A stretch of 64,000 bases of DNA, from NCBI RefSeq assembly GCF_025677645.1, contig NZ_CP106879.1, positions 1,984,001 to 2,048,000 on the forward strand. Direction: 5' to 3'. The notes below the pieces were generated by a model that saw only the letters and a list, made by a program, of their open reading frames with translations, did not search any database and was not told the DNA's origin. The position numbers were made by a program, and so were the translations under genes. Below, piece by piece: positions 26,126-34,169 of this stretch (its first letter is position 1; every line of letters begins with the position of its first letter). This DNA is from Curtobacterium poinsettiae. Lineage in GTDB: Bacteria; Actinomycetota; Actinomycetes; Actinomycetales; Microbacteriaceae.

Positions 26126-26872
26126 TTGGAGCGCATCACCAGGGCCGACGACCGAGTCCACCGCCCCGCCGGGCCGTGGACCCCCACGGTGCACCGGCTG
26201 CTCGCCCACCTGCACGAGCAGGGGTTCGTCGCAGCCCCCGAACCGATCGCCCTCGGCGACACCCTCGAGACGGTCTCGTTCGTCCCGGGCGTCGCTGGTG
26301 AGTACCCCTGGACCGAGGACATCGCCAGTGAGGCAGCCCTCGTGACCAGTGCACGCCTGCTCCGCCAGTTCCACGACGCCGCCGCGAGCTTTCCGCGCAG
26401 CGCCACCGACGACCTCTGGTCGCAGGCCGACCGTGCCCCGGTCGAGACGATCGTGCACGGCGACTTCGCCCCGTACAACTGCGTCTACGACGGCATCGCC
26501 GCCGTCGGCCTGATCGACTTCGACACCGCACACCCCGGGCCCCGCGTCTGGGACGTCGCGAGTGCCGTCTACCGGTTCGCGCCGTTCACCACCGGCGCTG
26601 TCGAGGGATCGACCGCTCGCGCCCTCGACGAGCGGCTGGCGCGGGCTGCCGAGTTCTGCCGTGCCTACGCGCTCGACGAGCGCTCCCGCAGTGTCCTGGC
26701 CGAGACGATGATCGCGTCACTCGTCGCGCTCGTCACGACGATCGAGCACGAGGCCGCCGCCGGCAACCCCAAGTTCGTCAGCGACCTGCAGCACGGTCAC
26801 GCCGACCTGTACCGCGCCGACGTCGCCTACCTCGAGCAGCACGCCGACGCCGTCACCGCCGCCGTCGCGTGA
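26126..26872 (+). CDS. Aminoglycoside/choline-type phosphotransferase family protein
   Basis: 248 residues from TTG 26126, chosen because a perfect AGGAGGT lies 6 bases upstream; no ATG or GTG has a comparable site. Motifs of the protein-kinase-like APH fold: VETIVHGDFAPYNCVYDG (catalytic H-G-D-x-x-x-x-N) and GLIDFDTAHPGPRVWDVA (metal-binding I-D-F-D). The N-terminal ATP-binding lobe is short. It phosphorylates an alcohol on a small molecule; resistance activity is not implied. It overlaps the next gene by four bases. Confidence 0.85.
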   Translation: MERITRADDRVHRPAGPWTPTVHRLLAHLHEQGFVAAPEPIALGDTLETVSFVPGVAGEYPWTEDIASEAALVTSARLLRQFHDAAASFPRSATDDLWSQADRAPVETIVHGDFAPYNCVYDGIAAVGLIDFDTAHPGPRVWDVASAVYRFAPFTTGAVEGSTARALDERLARAAEFCRAYALDERSRSVLAETMIASLVALVTTIEHEAAAGNPKFVSDLQHGHADLYRADVAYLEQHADAVTAAVA

Positions 26873-27960
26873 CCACCAGCCCCGCGCGGCTCCGCACGGC
26901 GCGGTTCGCGGCGCAGGGCATCGCGGCGCCGGGGCTGCGCCCCGCCGAAGCAGTCGAGCGGATGCTGGCGGTGCAGGGGCAGGACCTCGGCCAGGTGCTC
27001 TGGGCCACCGGGGTCCGCGCTCCGGGATCGACGCGGGACGACGTCCGCGCCGCATTCGACCGCGGGGAGCTCGTCCGCTCGTGGCCGATGCGCGGCACCC
27101 TGCACGCCCTGTGCCCCGACGACCTCCGCCTGCTGCTCTCGCTCACCGCCGAACGGACGCTCCGCACGATCGCCCGACGCGCCGCCGAGCTCGGCATCGA
27201 CGACGCCCTGCTCGGCCAGGCCCGTGACGCGACGATCGCGGCCCTGGTCGGTGGTCGAGCGCTGGTCCGTGACGACCTGTTCGCGGCGTACCGCGCTGCC
27301 GGCATCGACCCGTCCGGAGGTCGCGGCTACCACCTGGTCCTGCAGCTCGCGCAGGAGGGCCTCGTCGCGTGGGGCCCCACCGCCCGCGTCGGGCAGGGGC
27401 TCGTGCTGCTCGACGAGTGGGCACCCGCCGCCGGTGCGTTGCCGGACCGCGACGAAGCCCTCCGCCGGGTCCTGCTCGGGTACCTGCGTGGCCGTGGCCC
27501 AGCGACCGAGGTCGACGCCGCGAGCTGGACGAAACTGCCGCTCGGTGACCTCCGCCGGGCCCGGGCCGCGGCTGGGGACGCGGTCGAGGACCTCGGCGAC
27601 GGACTCCTCGACCTCGCCGACCGGCCGGCATCCGCCCGCCCGGCAGCCGCGCGCGTCCCCACCGGGCACCTGCTCCCCGGCTTCGACGAGTACCTGCTCG
27701 GGTACGCCGACCGGTCGGCGCAGCTCGACCCCGCTCACGCCGACCGGGTCGTCCCCGGCGCCAACGGCATGTTCCTGCCGATGGCCGTCGTCCGGGGGCG
27801 CGTCGTCGGCACGTGGAAGCGCACCGAGCGTCGGGCCGGGCACCTCGTCACCGTCACACCCTTCGGTGCCGTCGACGCGTCGGCCGTCCGTGCGCTCGAG
27901 GCAGCGGCCGCGCGGTACGCGGGGTTCCTCGGCGCGCCCGTCGCGACCACGGTGGTCTGA
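26869..27960 (+). CDS. Winged-helix DNA-binding protein of the AlkZ/YcaQ (HTH_42) superfamily
   Basis: 363 residues from GTG 26869 overlapping the preceding stop (GTGA). N-terminal MLAVQGQDLGQVLWATGVR matches the Q-x-Q motif region that carries the catalytic residues in AlkZ/YcaQ DNA glycosylases, followed by tandem winged-helix segments (GELVRSWPMRGTLHALCPDD) and a C-terminal beta domain with LLPGFDEYLLGYADR. AlkZ-like enzymes unhook interstrand crosslinks or excise alkylated bases; related members guard antibiotic producers. Activity here is inferred from family only. Confidence 0.83.
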   Translation: MTTSPARLRTARFAAQGIAAPGLRPAEAVERMLAVQGQDLGQVLWATGVRAPGSTRDDVRAAFDRGELVRSWPMRGTLHALCPDDLRLLLSLTAERTLRTIARRAAELGIDDALLGQARDATIAALVGGRALVRDDLFAAYRAAGIDPSGGRGYHLVLQLAQEGLVAWGPTARVGQGLVLLDEWAPAAGALPDRDEALRRVLLGYLRGRGPATEVDAASWTKLPLGDLRRARAAAGDAVEDLGDGLLDLADRPASARPAAARVPTGHLLPGFDEYLLGYADRSAQLDPAHADRVVPGANGMFLPMAVVRGRVVGTWKRTERRAGHLVTVTPFGAVDASAVRALEAAAARYAGFLGAPVATTVV

Positions 27961-28108
27961 CACGACGACCTGCGGGCCGCGCGCTGCACCGGCCCTCTCG
28001 CACCGGCACGGCCACCCCGCCGCTGGCGGAACCGGCGGCACGGGCCCAGACCGTACCCAGCAACCATGCGGCGGACTCCGACACTGCCTCCGGTAATGTC
28101 GCAGGGCC

Positions 28109-29047
28109 ATGACGGACAGCCCGGCCGACGCCACCCCCTACGAAGTCCTCGGCGTCCCCGCGACGGCTGATGACGAAGCGCTCCGCCGCGCCTACCGGCG
28201 GGCCGCCCGCGAGACCCACCCCGACCTCGGCGGCGACGCCCAGCGCTTCCGGCAGGTCCAGCTCGCGTGGGAGCGCATCGGCACGCCGGCAGCCCGGCGC
28301 GCGTACGACGTCGGGTTCCGCGCGTCCGGCGTGTCCGGTCCGTCCGCGGCGGCCGCCGGCAGGGGTGACACCGGTCGCGACGCCTACGCACCCCCGGCAG
28401 CGCGTCGCGACACCCGCCCCCGGGCCCGGTCCCACGGACACCCCGGCGGTCGGTCGCGCGAGGTCTTCCTGCAGGCCGAACGCGAGTGGGTCGGGCTCGG
28501 CGACCCCATCGAGGACCCCTACGACCCCACGCTCATCCGCTCCGCGCCGCGGCACATCCGACGCCTGCTCGCCGAGGCCCTGGCCGAAGAGACCACTGCC
28601 TCGATCGTCTCCGACATGGGGATCGGTGTCACCGTGTGGCACGACCTCGACGCCGGGGCCGAGGGCAAGCTCGACCACGCCGTCCTGACCCCGAGCGGAC
28701 TCTGGGCCGTCGAGTCCATCGACTGGGGCGCTCCGGTCCGCATCGAGCACGGCGAGATCGTCGGCGAGACGCTCGCGCCGGGGGAGCGACCCGTCAAGGA
28801 ACTCGTCCGCGCCGCCCGTGCCGTGCAGAAGCAGACCCGGGTGCGGTTCTCCGGGCGGCTGCTCGTCGTGCCGGACGCCGCCGTCACCGAGGACGTGCAG
28901 CTCGTCGGCTCCCCGAAGAAGCCCACCGCGCTCGTCGTCCGCCGGAGCGCGCTCGCCCAGGTGCTGAACGGCGTCTGGTCGCCGGCCGGTTCCGTCGACG
29001 TGTTCGAGATCCGCGACCGCCTGCAGCAGACCGTCCGCTTCGTCTGA
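28109..29047 (+). CDS. J-domain protein with C-terminal NERD-like domain
   Basis: 312 residues. Residues about 9-70 are a DnaJ domain with the HPD tripeptide (ARETHPDLGG), which stimulates DnaK ATPase. There is no Gly/Phe region or zinc-finger domain. A basic linker (residues about 75-115) leads to a C-terminal domain with GAEGKLDHAVLTPSGLWAVE, resembling the core of nuclease-related NERD domains (G-E-x-x-x-D-x-V-x-x-x-x-G). The fusion may deliver Hsp70 to nucleic acid or damaged substrates; this is inference. Confidence 0.75.
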   Translation: MTDSPADATPYEVLGVPATADDEALRRAYRRAARETHPDLGGDAQRFRQVQLAWERIGTPAARRAYDVGFRASGVSGPSAAAAGRGDTGRDAYAPPAARRDTRPRARSHGHPGGRSREVFLQAEREWVGLGDPIEDPYDPTLIRSAPRHIRRLLAEALAEETTASIVSDMGIGVTVWHDLDAGAEGKLDHAVLTPSGLWAVESIDWGAPVRIEHGEIVGETLAPGERPVKELVRAARAVQKQTRVRFSGRLLVVPDAAVTEDVQLVGSPKKPTALVVRRSALAQVLNGVWSPAGSVDVFEIRDRLQQTVRFV

Positions 29048-29114
29048 CGCCTGACGCCTGACGCTCGACCCCGCGCTCGGACCGCCACCGTCCGATGCGT
29101 CGTACGATCACGGC

Positions 29115-29498
29115 ATGCGCGAAGAGGTCGTCGTCGTGGTCGGCGGGTGGGAGCATGACTGCTGCGGGCCCGCGTACGAACGGGAGACCACGGCGGCGTT
29201 CACCGCGTACGGCAGGACGCCGAGGTTCGCCGAGTCCCGGCACCACGACGACCCGTTCGGCATCACGGTGTTCCGCGGTCGGGTGGCCGACCTGTTCGTG
29301 GTCGCCGAGGACGGCACCCGAATCCCCGTCCACCGCATACCGTCCGGTCGTGCGCTGGGCGGTTCCGACCCGGACGACGACGGGCACCTCGAGGCCCCGT
29401 GGACCGGAGAACGGATCGAGATCGAGTCCGACACGTTCGAGATCGTGGTCGATGTCCACGTGCCAGGGTCCGGGTCTGGGCGCGCGAAGCGTCAGTAG
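29115..29498 (+). CDS. Small hypothetical protein, DUF6578-like
   Basis: 127 residues. The N-terminus GGWEHDCCGPAYERE (Trp followed by Cys-Cys-Gly) and the predominance of beta strands resemble the actinobacterial DUF6578 group, though I am not certain. No membrane segment or catalytic motif is evident. The 3' end overlaps the convergent S4-protein gene by seven bases. Confidence 0.55.
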   Translation: MREEVVVVVGGWEHDCCGPAYERETTAAFTAYGRTPRFAESRHHDDPFGITVFRGRVADLFVVAEDGTRIPVHRIPSGRALGGSDPDDDGHLEAPWTGERIEIESDTFEIVVDVHVPGSGSGRAKRQ

Positions 29499-29854
29499 CC
29501 GCGGAGCTTCTCGAGGTCGCGGCGCTCCCGCTTGCTCGGCCGTCCGGCGCCGCGCTCGCGCATCGGCACGAACCCGGCCTCTTCCTTCGACAGCCGCGGC
29601 GGGGTCTTGTCCTCGAAGTGCTTCGCGGCCTCGGGGGCGCTCGTCCGCTTCAGGATGATGCCGGTCACCACGACGATGCGGTCGAAGCCGTTCTGGCGCA
29701 CCCGCACCTCGTCACCGGGGCCGATCGGCTGCGCCGGCTTCGCCCGCTCCCCGTTCACCCGGACGTGCCCGGCCTTGCACGCGGCAGTTGCGGCCGACCG
29801 GGTCTTGGTGATCCGGACGGCCCAGATCCAGCTGTCGACCCGGGCCTTCTCCAT
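29492..29854 (-). CDS. S4-domain RNA-binding protein (Hsp15/HslR-like)
   Basis: 120 residues from ATG 29854. The S4 fold begins at residue 4, VDSWIWAVRITKTRSAATAA, continues CKAGHVRVNGERAKPAQPIG and GDEVRVR, matching Hsp15, which binds 50S subunits carrying nascent peptides after heat stress. The C-terminal tail is basic (GRPSKRERRDLEKLRGY). The family role in ribosome rescue is likely but not shown for actinobacteria. Confidence 0.88.
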   Translation of the reverse strand: MEKARVDSWIWAVRITKTRSAATAACKAGHVRVNGERAKPAQPIGPGDEVRVRQNGFDRIVVVTGIILKRTSAPEAAKHFEDKTPPRLSKEEAGFVPMRERGAGRPSKRERRDLEKLRGY

Positions 29855-29887
29855 GCCGACACTCTAGGCGGCCCGTACCCTGGGGCG

Positions 29888-30136
29888 GTGCATGCGGACG
29901 AACAGGCGGCGATCGCCCGGGCCCGTGCGCTCGGGGTGCTGCACGACGCCGCGATCGGGGACCGCCTGGTGGTCCGGGCGCACCACGGGGACGGCGCGCA
30001 GGACGCCCTCGGCGACCTGGTCGCCCGGACGCCCGACTCCGTGACGATCGCCACCCGCCGCGGCCCGGTCGAGGTCCGGCTCGCCGACGTCGTCGCCGCG
30101 AAGCCCGTACCGCCGCCCCCGCCCGCGCGGCACTGA
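29888..30136 (+). CDS. Free-standing SH3-like domain related to the Rv0428c N-terminus
   Basis: 82 residues from GTG 29888. The segment DRLVVRAHHGDG...LGDLVARTPDSVTIATRRGPVEVRLADVVAAKPVPPPP matches what I recall of the SH3-like N-terminal domain placed before the GNAT domain in Rv0428c-type acetyltransferases, including the closing VVAAKPVPP. The GNAT part is absent: the frame stops shortly after the proline run, and a strong terminator follows. Either a true stand-alone module or a remnant of a longer gene. No other function is visible. Confidence 0.5.
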   Translation: MHADEQAAIARARALGVLHDAAIGDRLVVRAHHGDGAQDALGDLVARTPDSVTIATRRGPVEVRLADVVAAKPVPPPPPARH

Positions 30137-30151
30137 CGCGCTCGGCTCGTC

Positions 30152-30216
30152 TGGTGCGAGGTGCCGTCCTCCGTGCGACCGCTCGTGGGTCGCACGGAGG
30201 ACGGCACCTCGCACCA
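30152..30216. terminator. Stem-loop with 29-bp perfect arms
   Basis: The 29 bases at 30152-30180 are exactly inverted at 30188-30216 around the loop GCTCGTG. It is located between two plus-strand genes. No T-run follows on either side. One of the longest perfect stems in the window. Confidence 0.75.
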
Positions 30217-30298
30217 CTCGCTCAGCGCCTCGCACGGTGCGAGCCCACCCCGGCGAGCCGCAGGCCCCCGCGCCCCGCTCCCGACATACGCTCATCCC

Positions 30299-31456
30299 AT
30301 GGCAGTCCCCGTCCCGCTCGGCACCGAGGACCGCACCGCCCGCCTGACCCTCCGCCGCCCGGACTCCTGGCGCCGCGAGGACTCAGCCCAGGCGGACCTG
30401 CGCGTCACCGGCGACGACGTCGTCCTCACCGTCCGATCCCGTCCCAGCGACCGCGCGATCGGCGACGAGAACACCGGCCTGCTCGAACGGTTGCCCGGCT
30501 CGGTCGAGGGCCTGCTGCTCGTCGGCTGCGACCCGTGGACGAGCGCCGGCGCCCCGGCCCGGTTGGTCGAGTACGTCCGGCCCGACGAGCACGGCGACGT
30601 CGCGGGCACCCACCTGCTCTTCGTCACCGGTCGGCACCGCGTCGACCTGACGATCGAACGCCCGCTCGCCCGGCTGCTCGAGACCGACGACCTCGTGCTC
30701 GCCGTCCTCGAGACCGTCCGCGCCACCGAGACGGTCCCGGTCCGCCCCGAGCGTGACCTCGAGCCCCTGCCGGCCCCCGCCCCGACGACACCGCTCGAGG
30801 GTCCCCGGCTCAGCGCGGACGCGATCGGCACCCTGCAGAGCCTCGCCGGACGCCGGTGGAACCCCACGCTGCTCCGCACCGCGGCGGGCCGCGAACTCAT
30901 CGAGGCGGGCCTCGTCGGCCGGCTCGGCACCCTGCCGGAGTCGACCCAGACCCTCCTCGAACCCTGGCAGGGCGATGCCCAGCCGGTCACGCTGGAACAG
31001 CACCTGCCCGACGGAGGCGAGTCGCGCCTCCAGGCCTGGTCGCAGACCGTCGTCGACGGGACCGACGCGGCGGGTGCCGTGGTCGCGTCCGTCACGCCGG
31101 ACCGGGCCGTCGCGCTGCTGGCCGGGAGGCTCGGCATCGGTCCGACGTGGACCTTCCCGTTCCGCACGGGGTCGCTCCCAGGGCACCTGCTCGGCCGCAG
31201 GCTGGCCGGCGGCCCGGACGCCCCGGACCTGCCGGAGGCCCTCGCCGAAGCGGACCCGCGCCTCGCGCGGTTCTGGGCTGCGCCGTGGACCGTCTCGTAC
31301 CTGCGTCGACCGGGCAAGCCGAAGCCGATCACGATCGTGCGGGCCGAGGGACACGGGTTCGCGCGCGTGGGCACGACGAAGGCTGGGGAGACCGCCTTCC
31401 GGACGGACTCCCCGGCCAACGTCTACCGGTCGGTGGTGCGGGCGCTGCTGGGCTGA
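30299..31456 (+). CDS. Conserved-type hypothetical protein, two-domain
   Basis: 385 residues from ATG 30299. No signal peptide or membrane helix. Residues about 1-145 are mixed alpha/beta (VPVPLGTEDRTARLTLRRPD near the start; RLVEYVRPDEHGDVAGTHLL mid-domain), faintly like DcrB/LpqN (Mog1-PsbP-like) folds. From about 170 a second alpha/beta domain starts LSADAIGTLQSLAGRRWNPT and ends ITIVRAEGHGFARVGTTKAG. I do not recognise the family; the shape hints at a secretion- or envelope-associated cytoplasmic protein. It converges on the HtrA gene. Confidence 0.6.
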   Translation: MAVPVPLGTEDRTARLTLRRPDSWRREDSAQADLRVTGDDVVLTVRSRPSDRAIGDENTGLLERLPGSVEGLLLVGCDPWTSAGAPARLVEYVRPDEHGDVAGTHLLFVTGRHRVDLTIERPLARLLETDDLVLAVLETVRATETVPVRPERDLEPLPAPAPTTPLEGPRLSADAIGTLQSLAGRRWNPTLLRTAAGRELIEAGLVGRLGTLPESTQTLLEPWQGDAQPVTLEQHLPDGGESRLQAWSQTVVDGTDAAGAVVASVTPDRAVALLAGRLGIGPTWTFPFRTGSLPGHLLGRRLAGGPDAPDLPEALAEADPRLARFWAAPWTVSYLRRPGKPKPITIVRAEGHGFARVGTTKAGETAFRTDSPANVYRSVVRALLG

Positions 31457-31475
31457 GCGTGCCCGGGTTCTCCCG

Positions 31476-32975
31476 CTACGCGGCGGGGCCGGCGGTCAGG
31501 GTGACGGTGACGGTCTTGGTGGCGCCGGTGCTGTCGGTGTAGCGGACACTGACCTCGTCACCCACCGAGTGCGACTGGACGACCTCGGTCAGCTGGTCCG
31601 AGCTCGTGACCGCGGTGCCGTCGATGCTCGTGATCGTGTCCCCGGCGGCCAGGCCGGCGCTCGCGGCGCCGGACCCCTCGACCGTGCCGGCGACGGCGAC
31701 GCCGCCGGTGGTGGTGCCGGTGGTGTTGCTGACCTCGACCCCGAGGAACGCGGGCAACCCGATGGTGATCGTGCTCGAGGACTCCCCGGCGAGGATCTTC
31801 TCGGCGATGGTCTTCGCGGTGGTGATCGGGATGGCGTAGCCGGTGACGTCGGTCGTGCCCGAGGACGCCGCCGTGGCCATGCCGACGACCTCGCCCTCGC
31901 TGTCGAGCACCGGTCCGCCGGAGTCACCGGAGACGATGTCCGCCGAGATCTCGATGAGTCCGGTCAGGGACTCGGTGCCGGTGCCGGACTCGCTCTGCAC
32001 CTGGATGTCCTGGTCGGTCGCGGTGACGGTACCCTCGGCGGCGACGAGGTTGCCGGTGCCCTCGGCGTTGCCGACGTCCTTCACGGTGTCACCGGTGCTC
32101 GGCTCGCCGTCGTCGTCGAGCGTGACCGTGGACAGCCCCGAGGCGTCCTCGAGCTTCAGGACGGCGACGTCGTTCGTGGCGTCGGCCCCGACCACGTCGG
32201 CCTTGTACTCCTTGCCGGTGGTCTCGTCGGTGACGGTGATGCTCGTCGCGCCCTGGATCACGTGGTTGTTCGTCAGGATCGTGCCGTCGGAGGTCAGGAC
32301 CATGCCGGTGCCGGCCGCCTGCGACGACTCGTCGTAGTTCAGGACGGTGTTGATGGTCACGACGCCCTTCTTGTCGGCCGCCGTCGCCGCGGTGGCGGGG
32401 GACTGGGTCGTGCCGGTGCCGGTGCCGGTGCTGCCGTTGCCGCTGGTGCCGCTGCCGTCGCCGGGCACCGTGAAGCCGTTCGTCCCGTCGCTGCTGCCGG
32501 TGCCGCCGGTGCCGTCGGTGCCGGATCCGGTGCCGGGCAGCGTGGTGGTGCCCTGCGACTGGCTCGACGTCGTGGTCGTCCCCTGCGAGGACAGGCCGAG
32601 GGCGGTTCCGCCCGCCGCGCCGACGATGGCGAGTGCGGCGATCCCGGAGCCGATCACCAGCCCGAGCCGGCGCGGGCGCTTCGTCGTGCCGAGGTGGTTC
32701 GCGGTCGCCGCCGAGTAGGCCCAGGCGTGGTTGGCGCCGGCGAGGGCGGGGCTGCCGATCAGGTACGGGCCGCGGCCGTCCGGCGTGTAGGCGTAGGGGC
32801 CGGAGCCGTCCGGTCCGTAGAGGTAGGGACCCGAGCCGTCGAACGCGTACGCCGGACGCAGGGAGGCCGGGTCGGCGTGCGGCGCCTCCCAGTGCGTCCC
32901 GGGGGCCTGCTGCTGCGCGGCGGGGGTGCCGTCCTCGTCGTGGTCGGCGGCTGCGGGGTTCGGGGTCTCGTTCAT
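31476..32975 (-). CDS. HtrA/DegP-type membrane-anchored serine protease with PDZ domain
   Basis: 499 residues. A cytoplasmic N-terminus with three G-P-Y repeats (GSGPYLYGPDGSGPYAYTPD), one membrane helix at about 105-127, a Ser/Thr/Gly-rich linker, then a trypsin-like domain with His in LTNNHVI (about 236), Asp in TNDVAVLKL (about 268) and Ser in SGDSGGPVL (about 350). A PDZ domain follows (AGLAAGDTITSIDG, about 440-455). Envelope protein quality control outside the membrane is the expected role. The G-P-Y repeat arm is unusual for HtrA proteins. Confidence 0.93.
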   Translation of the reverse strand: MNETPNPAAADHDEDGTPAAQQQAPGTHWEAPHADPASLRPAYAFDGSGPYLYGPDGSGPYAYTPDGRGPYLIGSPALAGANHAWAYSAATANHLGTTKRPRRLGLVIGSGIAALAIVGAAGGTALGLSSQGTTTTSSQSQGTTTLPGTGSGTDGTGGTGSSDGTNGFTVPGDGSGTSGNGSTGTGTGTTQSPATAATAADKKGVVTINTVLNYDESSQAAGTGMVLTSDGTILTNNHVIQGATSITVTDETTGKEYKADVVGADATNDVAVLKLEDASGLSTVTLDDDGEPSTGDTVKDVGNAEGTGNLVAAEGTVTATDQDIQVQSESGTGTESLTGLIEISADIVSGDSGGPVLDSEGEVVGMATAASSGTTDVTGYAIPITTAKTIAEKILAGESSSTITIGLPAFLGVEVSNTTGTTTGGVAVAGTVEGSGAASAGLAAGDTITSIDGTAVTSSDQLTEVVQSHSVGDEVSVRYTDSTGATKTVTVTLTAGPAA

Positions 32976-33115
32976 CGGTGCTCTCCGGTCGTCCCTCGAC
33001 GGCCCGGTCGGGCGTCGATGGGAACCAGTACAGAGCGCCTCCCCATGACGAGCCTATGAACGAACCCTGCGCACGCTCCGGGCTTGCTCGGGGGACGCCG
33101 AGTGGGGCTCCGGCG

Positions 33116-33134
33116 TTAGGGTGGCCTTACTTCC
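33116..33134 (+). promoter_or_regulatory. DtxR/IdeR-like iron box
   Basis: TTAGGGTGGCCTTACTTCC at 33116-33134 matches the 19-bp DtxR/IdeR consensus at 12-13 positions, including the TTAGG half and the inner CCT-AC. It abuts the ATG of the iron-permease gene at 33135, overlapping where the ribosome site or transcript start would be. Iron-bound repressor here would shut the operon when iron is sufficient. Confidence 0.65.
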
Positions 33135-34169
33135 ATGCCTCCGTCGACGTCCACGCCTCCGGCTCCCAGCTCCGTCCCCCGACTCGTCGGTGCGACCGTG
33201 CTGGCGGTCGTCGTCCTCGCCGTGGCCTGCGCGCTGTCGATCGCGTACGGCTCGCGGCCGATCCCGCTCGGCACCGTCCTCGACACGGTGCTGCACCCCG
33301 GTCGGAGCGACGAGGTCGGGCTCATCGTGCTCGGCAACCGCGTGCCCCGCACCGTCGTCGGACTGCTCGCCGGAGCCGCGCTCGGAGTGGCCGGGGCGGT
33401 CATGCAGGGCGTGACGCGGAACCCGCTCGCCGACCCGAGCGTCCTCGGCATCAACTCTGGTGCGACCCTGGCCGTGGTGGCCGGGATCGCGGTCTTCGGG
33501 GTGAGCGGCACGGCCGCCTACCTGCCCTTCGCGTTCGTCGGGGCCGCCCTCGCCGCACTGCTCGTGTACGGGATCGCGACCGTCGCCCGGCGCGGCCTCT
33601 CACCCGTCGGACTCGCTCTCGCCGGAGCCGTGGTCGCCGCGGCGCTGTCGTCGGTCACCACCGCGGTGCTCGTGACCGACCAGAGCCTGCTCGACCAGTT
33701 GCGGTTCTGGCAGGTCGGTGCCCTCGCCGGCAAGGACCTCGGCACGGCGGGGATCATCACGGCGCCGGTGCTCGTCGGGCTGGTGATCGCGTTCGGTCTC
33801 GGTCGGTCGCTCAACACCCTCGCGCTCGGGGACGAACTCGCGGCGTCGCTCGGGCAGCGGGTCGTGCTCGTCCGCGCCGTGGGTGGCCTGGTCGCGGTGC
33901 TGCTGGCCGGGTCCGCCGTGGCCGCCGCAGGCCCGATCGCCTTCGTCGGGCTCGCCGTGCCGCACGCGGTCCGCCGCCTGAGCGGCCCGGACCACCGCTG
34001 GACCATCCTGCTGTCGGCGATCGTCGCCCCCGCACTGCTGCTCGTCGCCGACGTCATCGGTCGCGTCGTGGCGTACCCGGGGGAGCTGCAGGTCGGCATC
34101 GTGACGGCGTTGATCGGGGCGCCGGTGTTCATCGCGCTCGTGCGGTCGAGGGCGGTGCGGGGACTGTGA
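33135..34169 (+). CDS. Iron-siderophore ABC transporter permease, FecCD family (first subunit)
   Basis: 344 residues with about 9-10 membrane helices. FecCD signatures: GNRVPRTVVGLLAGAALGVAG near residue 70, MQGVTRNPLADPSVLGINSG, and PIAFVGLAVPHAVRRLSGPD before the coupling helix. It forms the membrane channel for Fe(III)-siderophore uptake with the next gene. A DtxR-like box precedes it. No substrate-binding lipoprotein or ATPase gene is adjacent, so those partners must lie elsewhere. Confidence 0.93.
   Translation: MPPSTSTPPAPSSVPRLVGATVLAVVVLAVACALSIAYGSRPIPLGTVLDTVLHPGRSDEVGLIVLGNRVPRTVVGLLAGAALGVAGAVMQGVTRNPLADPSVLGINSGATLAVVAGIAVFGVSGTAAYLPFAFVGAALAALLVYGIATVARRGLSPVGLALAGAVVAAALSSVTTAVLVTDQSLLDQLRFWQVGALAGKDLGTAGIITAPVLVGLVIAFGLGRSLNTLALGDELAASLGQRVVLVRAVGGLVAVLLAGSAVAAAGPIAFVGLAVPHAVRRLSGPDHRWTILLSAIVAPALLLVADVIGRVVAYPGELQVGIVTALIGAPVFIALVRSRAVRGL

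Noticed and set aside
30753..33059. 768-residue plus-strand frame across the unknown protein and HtrA
   Set aside because: Runs through two real genes on different strands; composition is typical of a shadow frame in GC-rich DNA.
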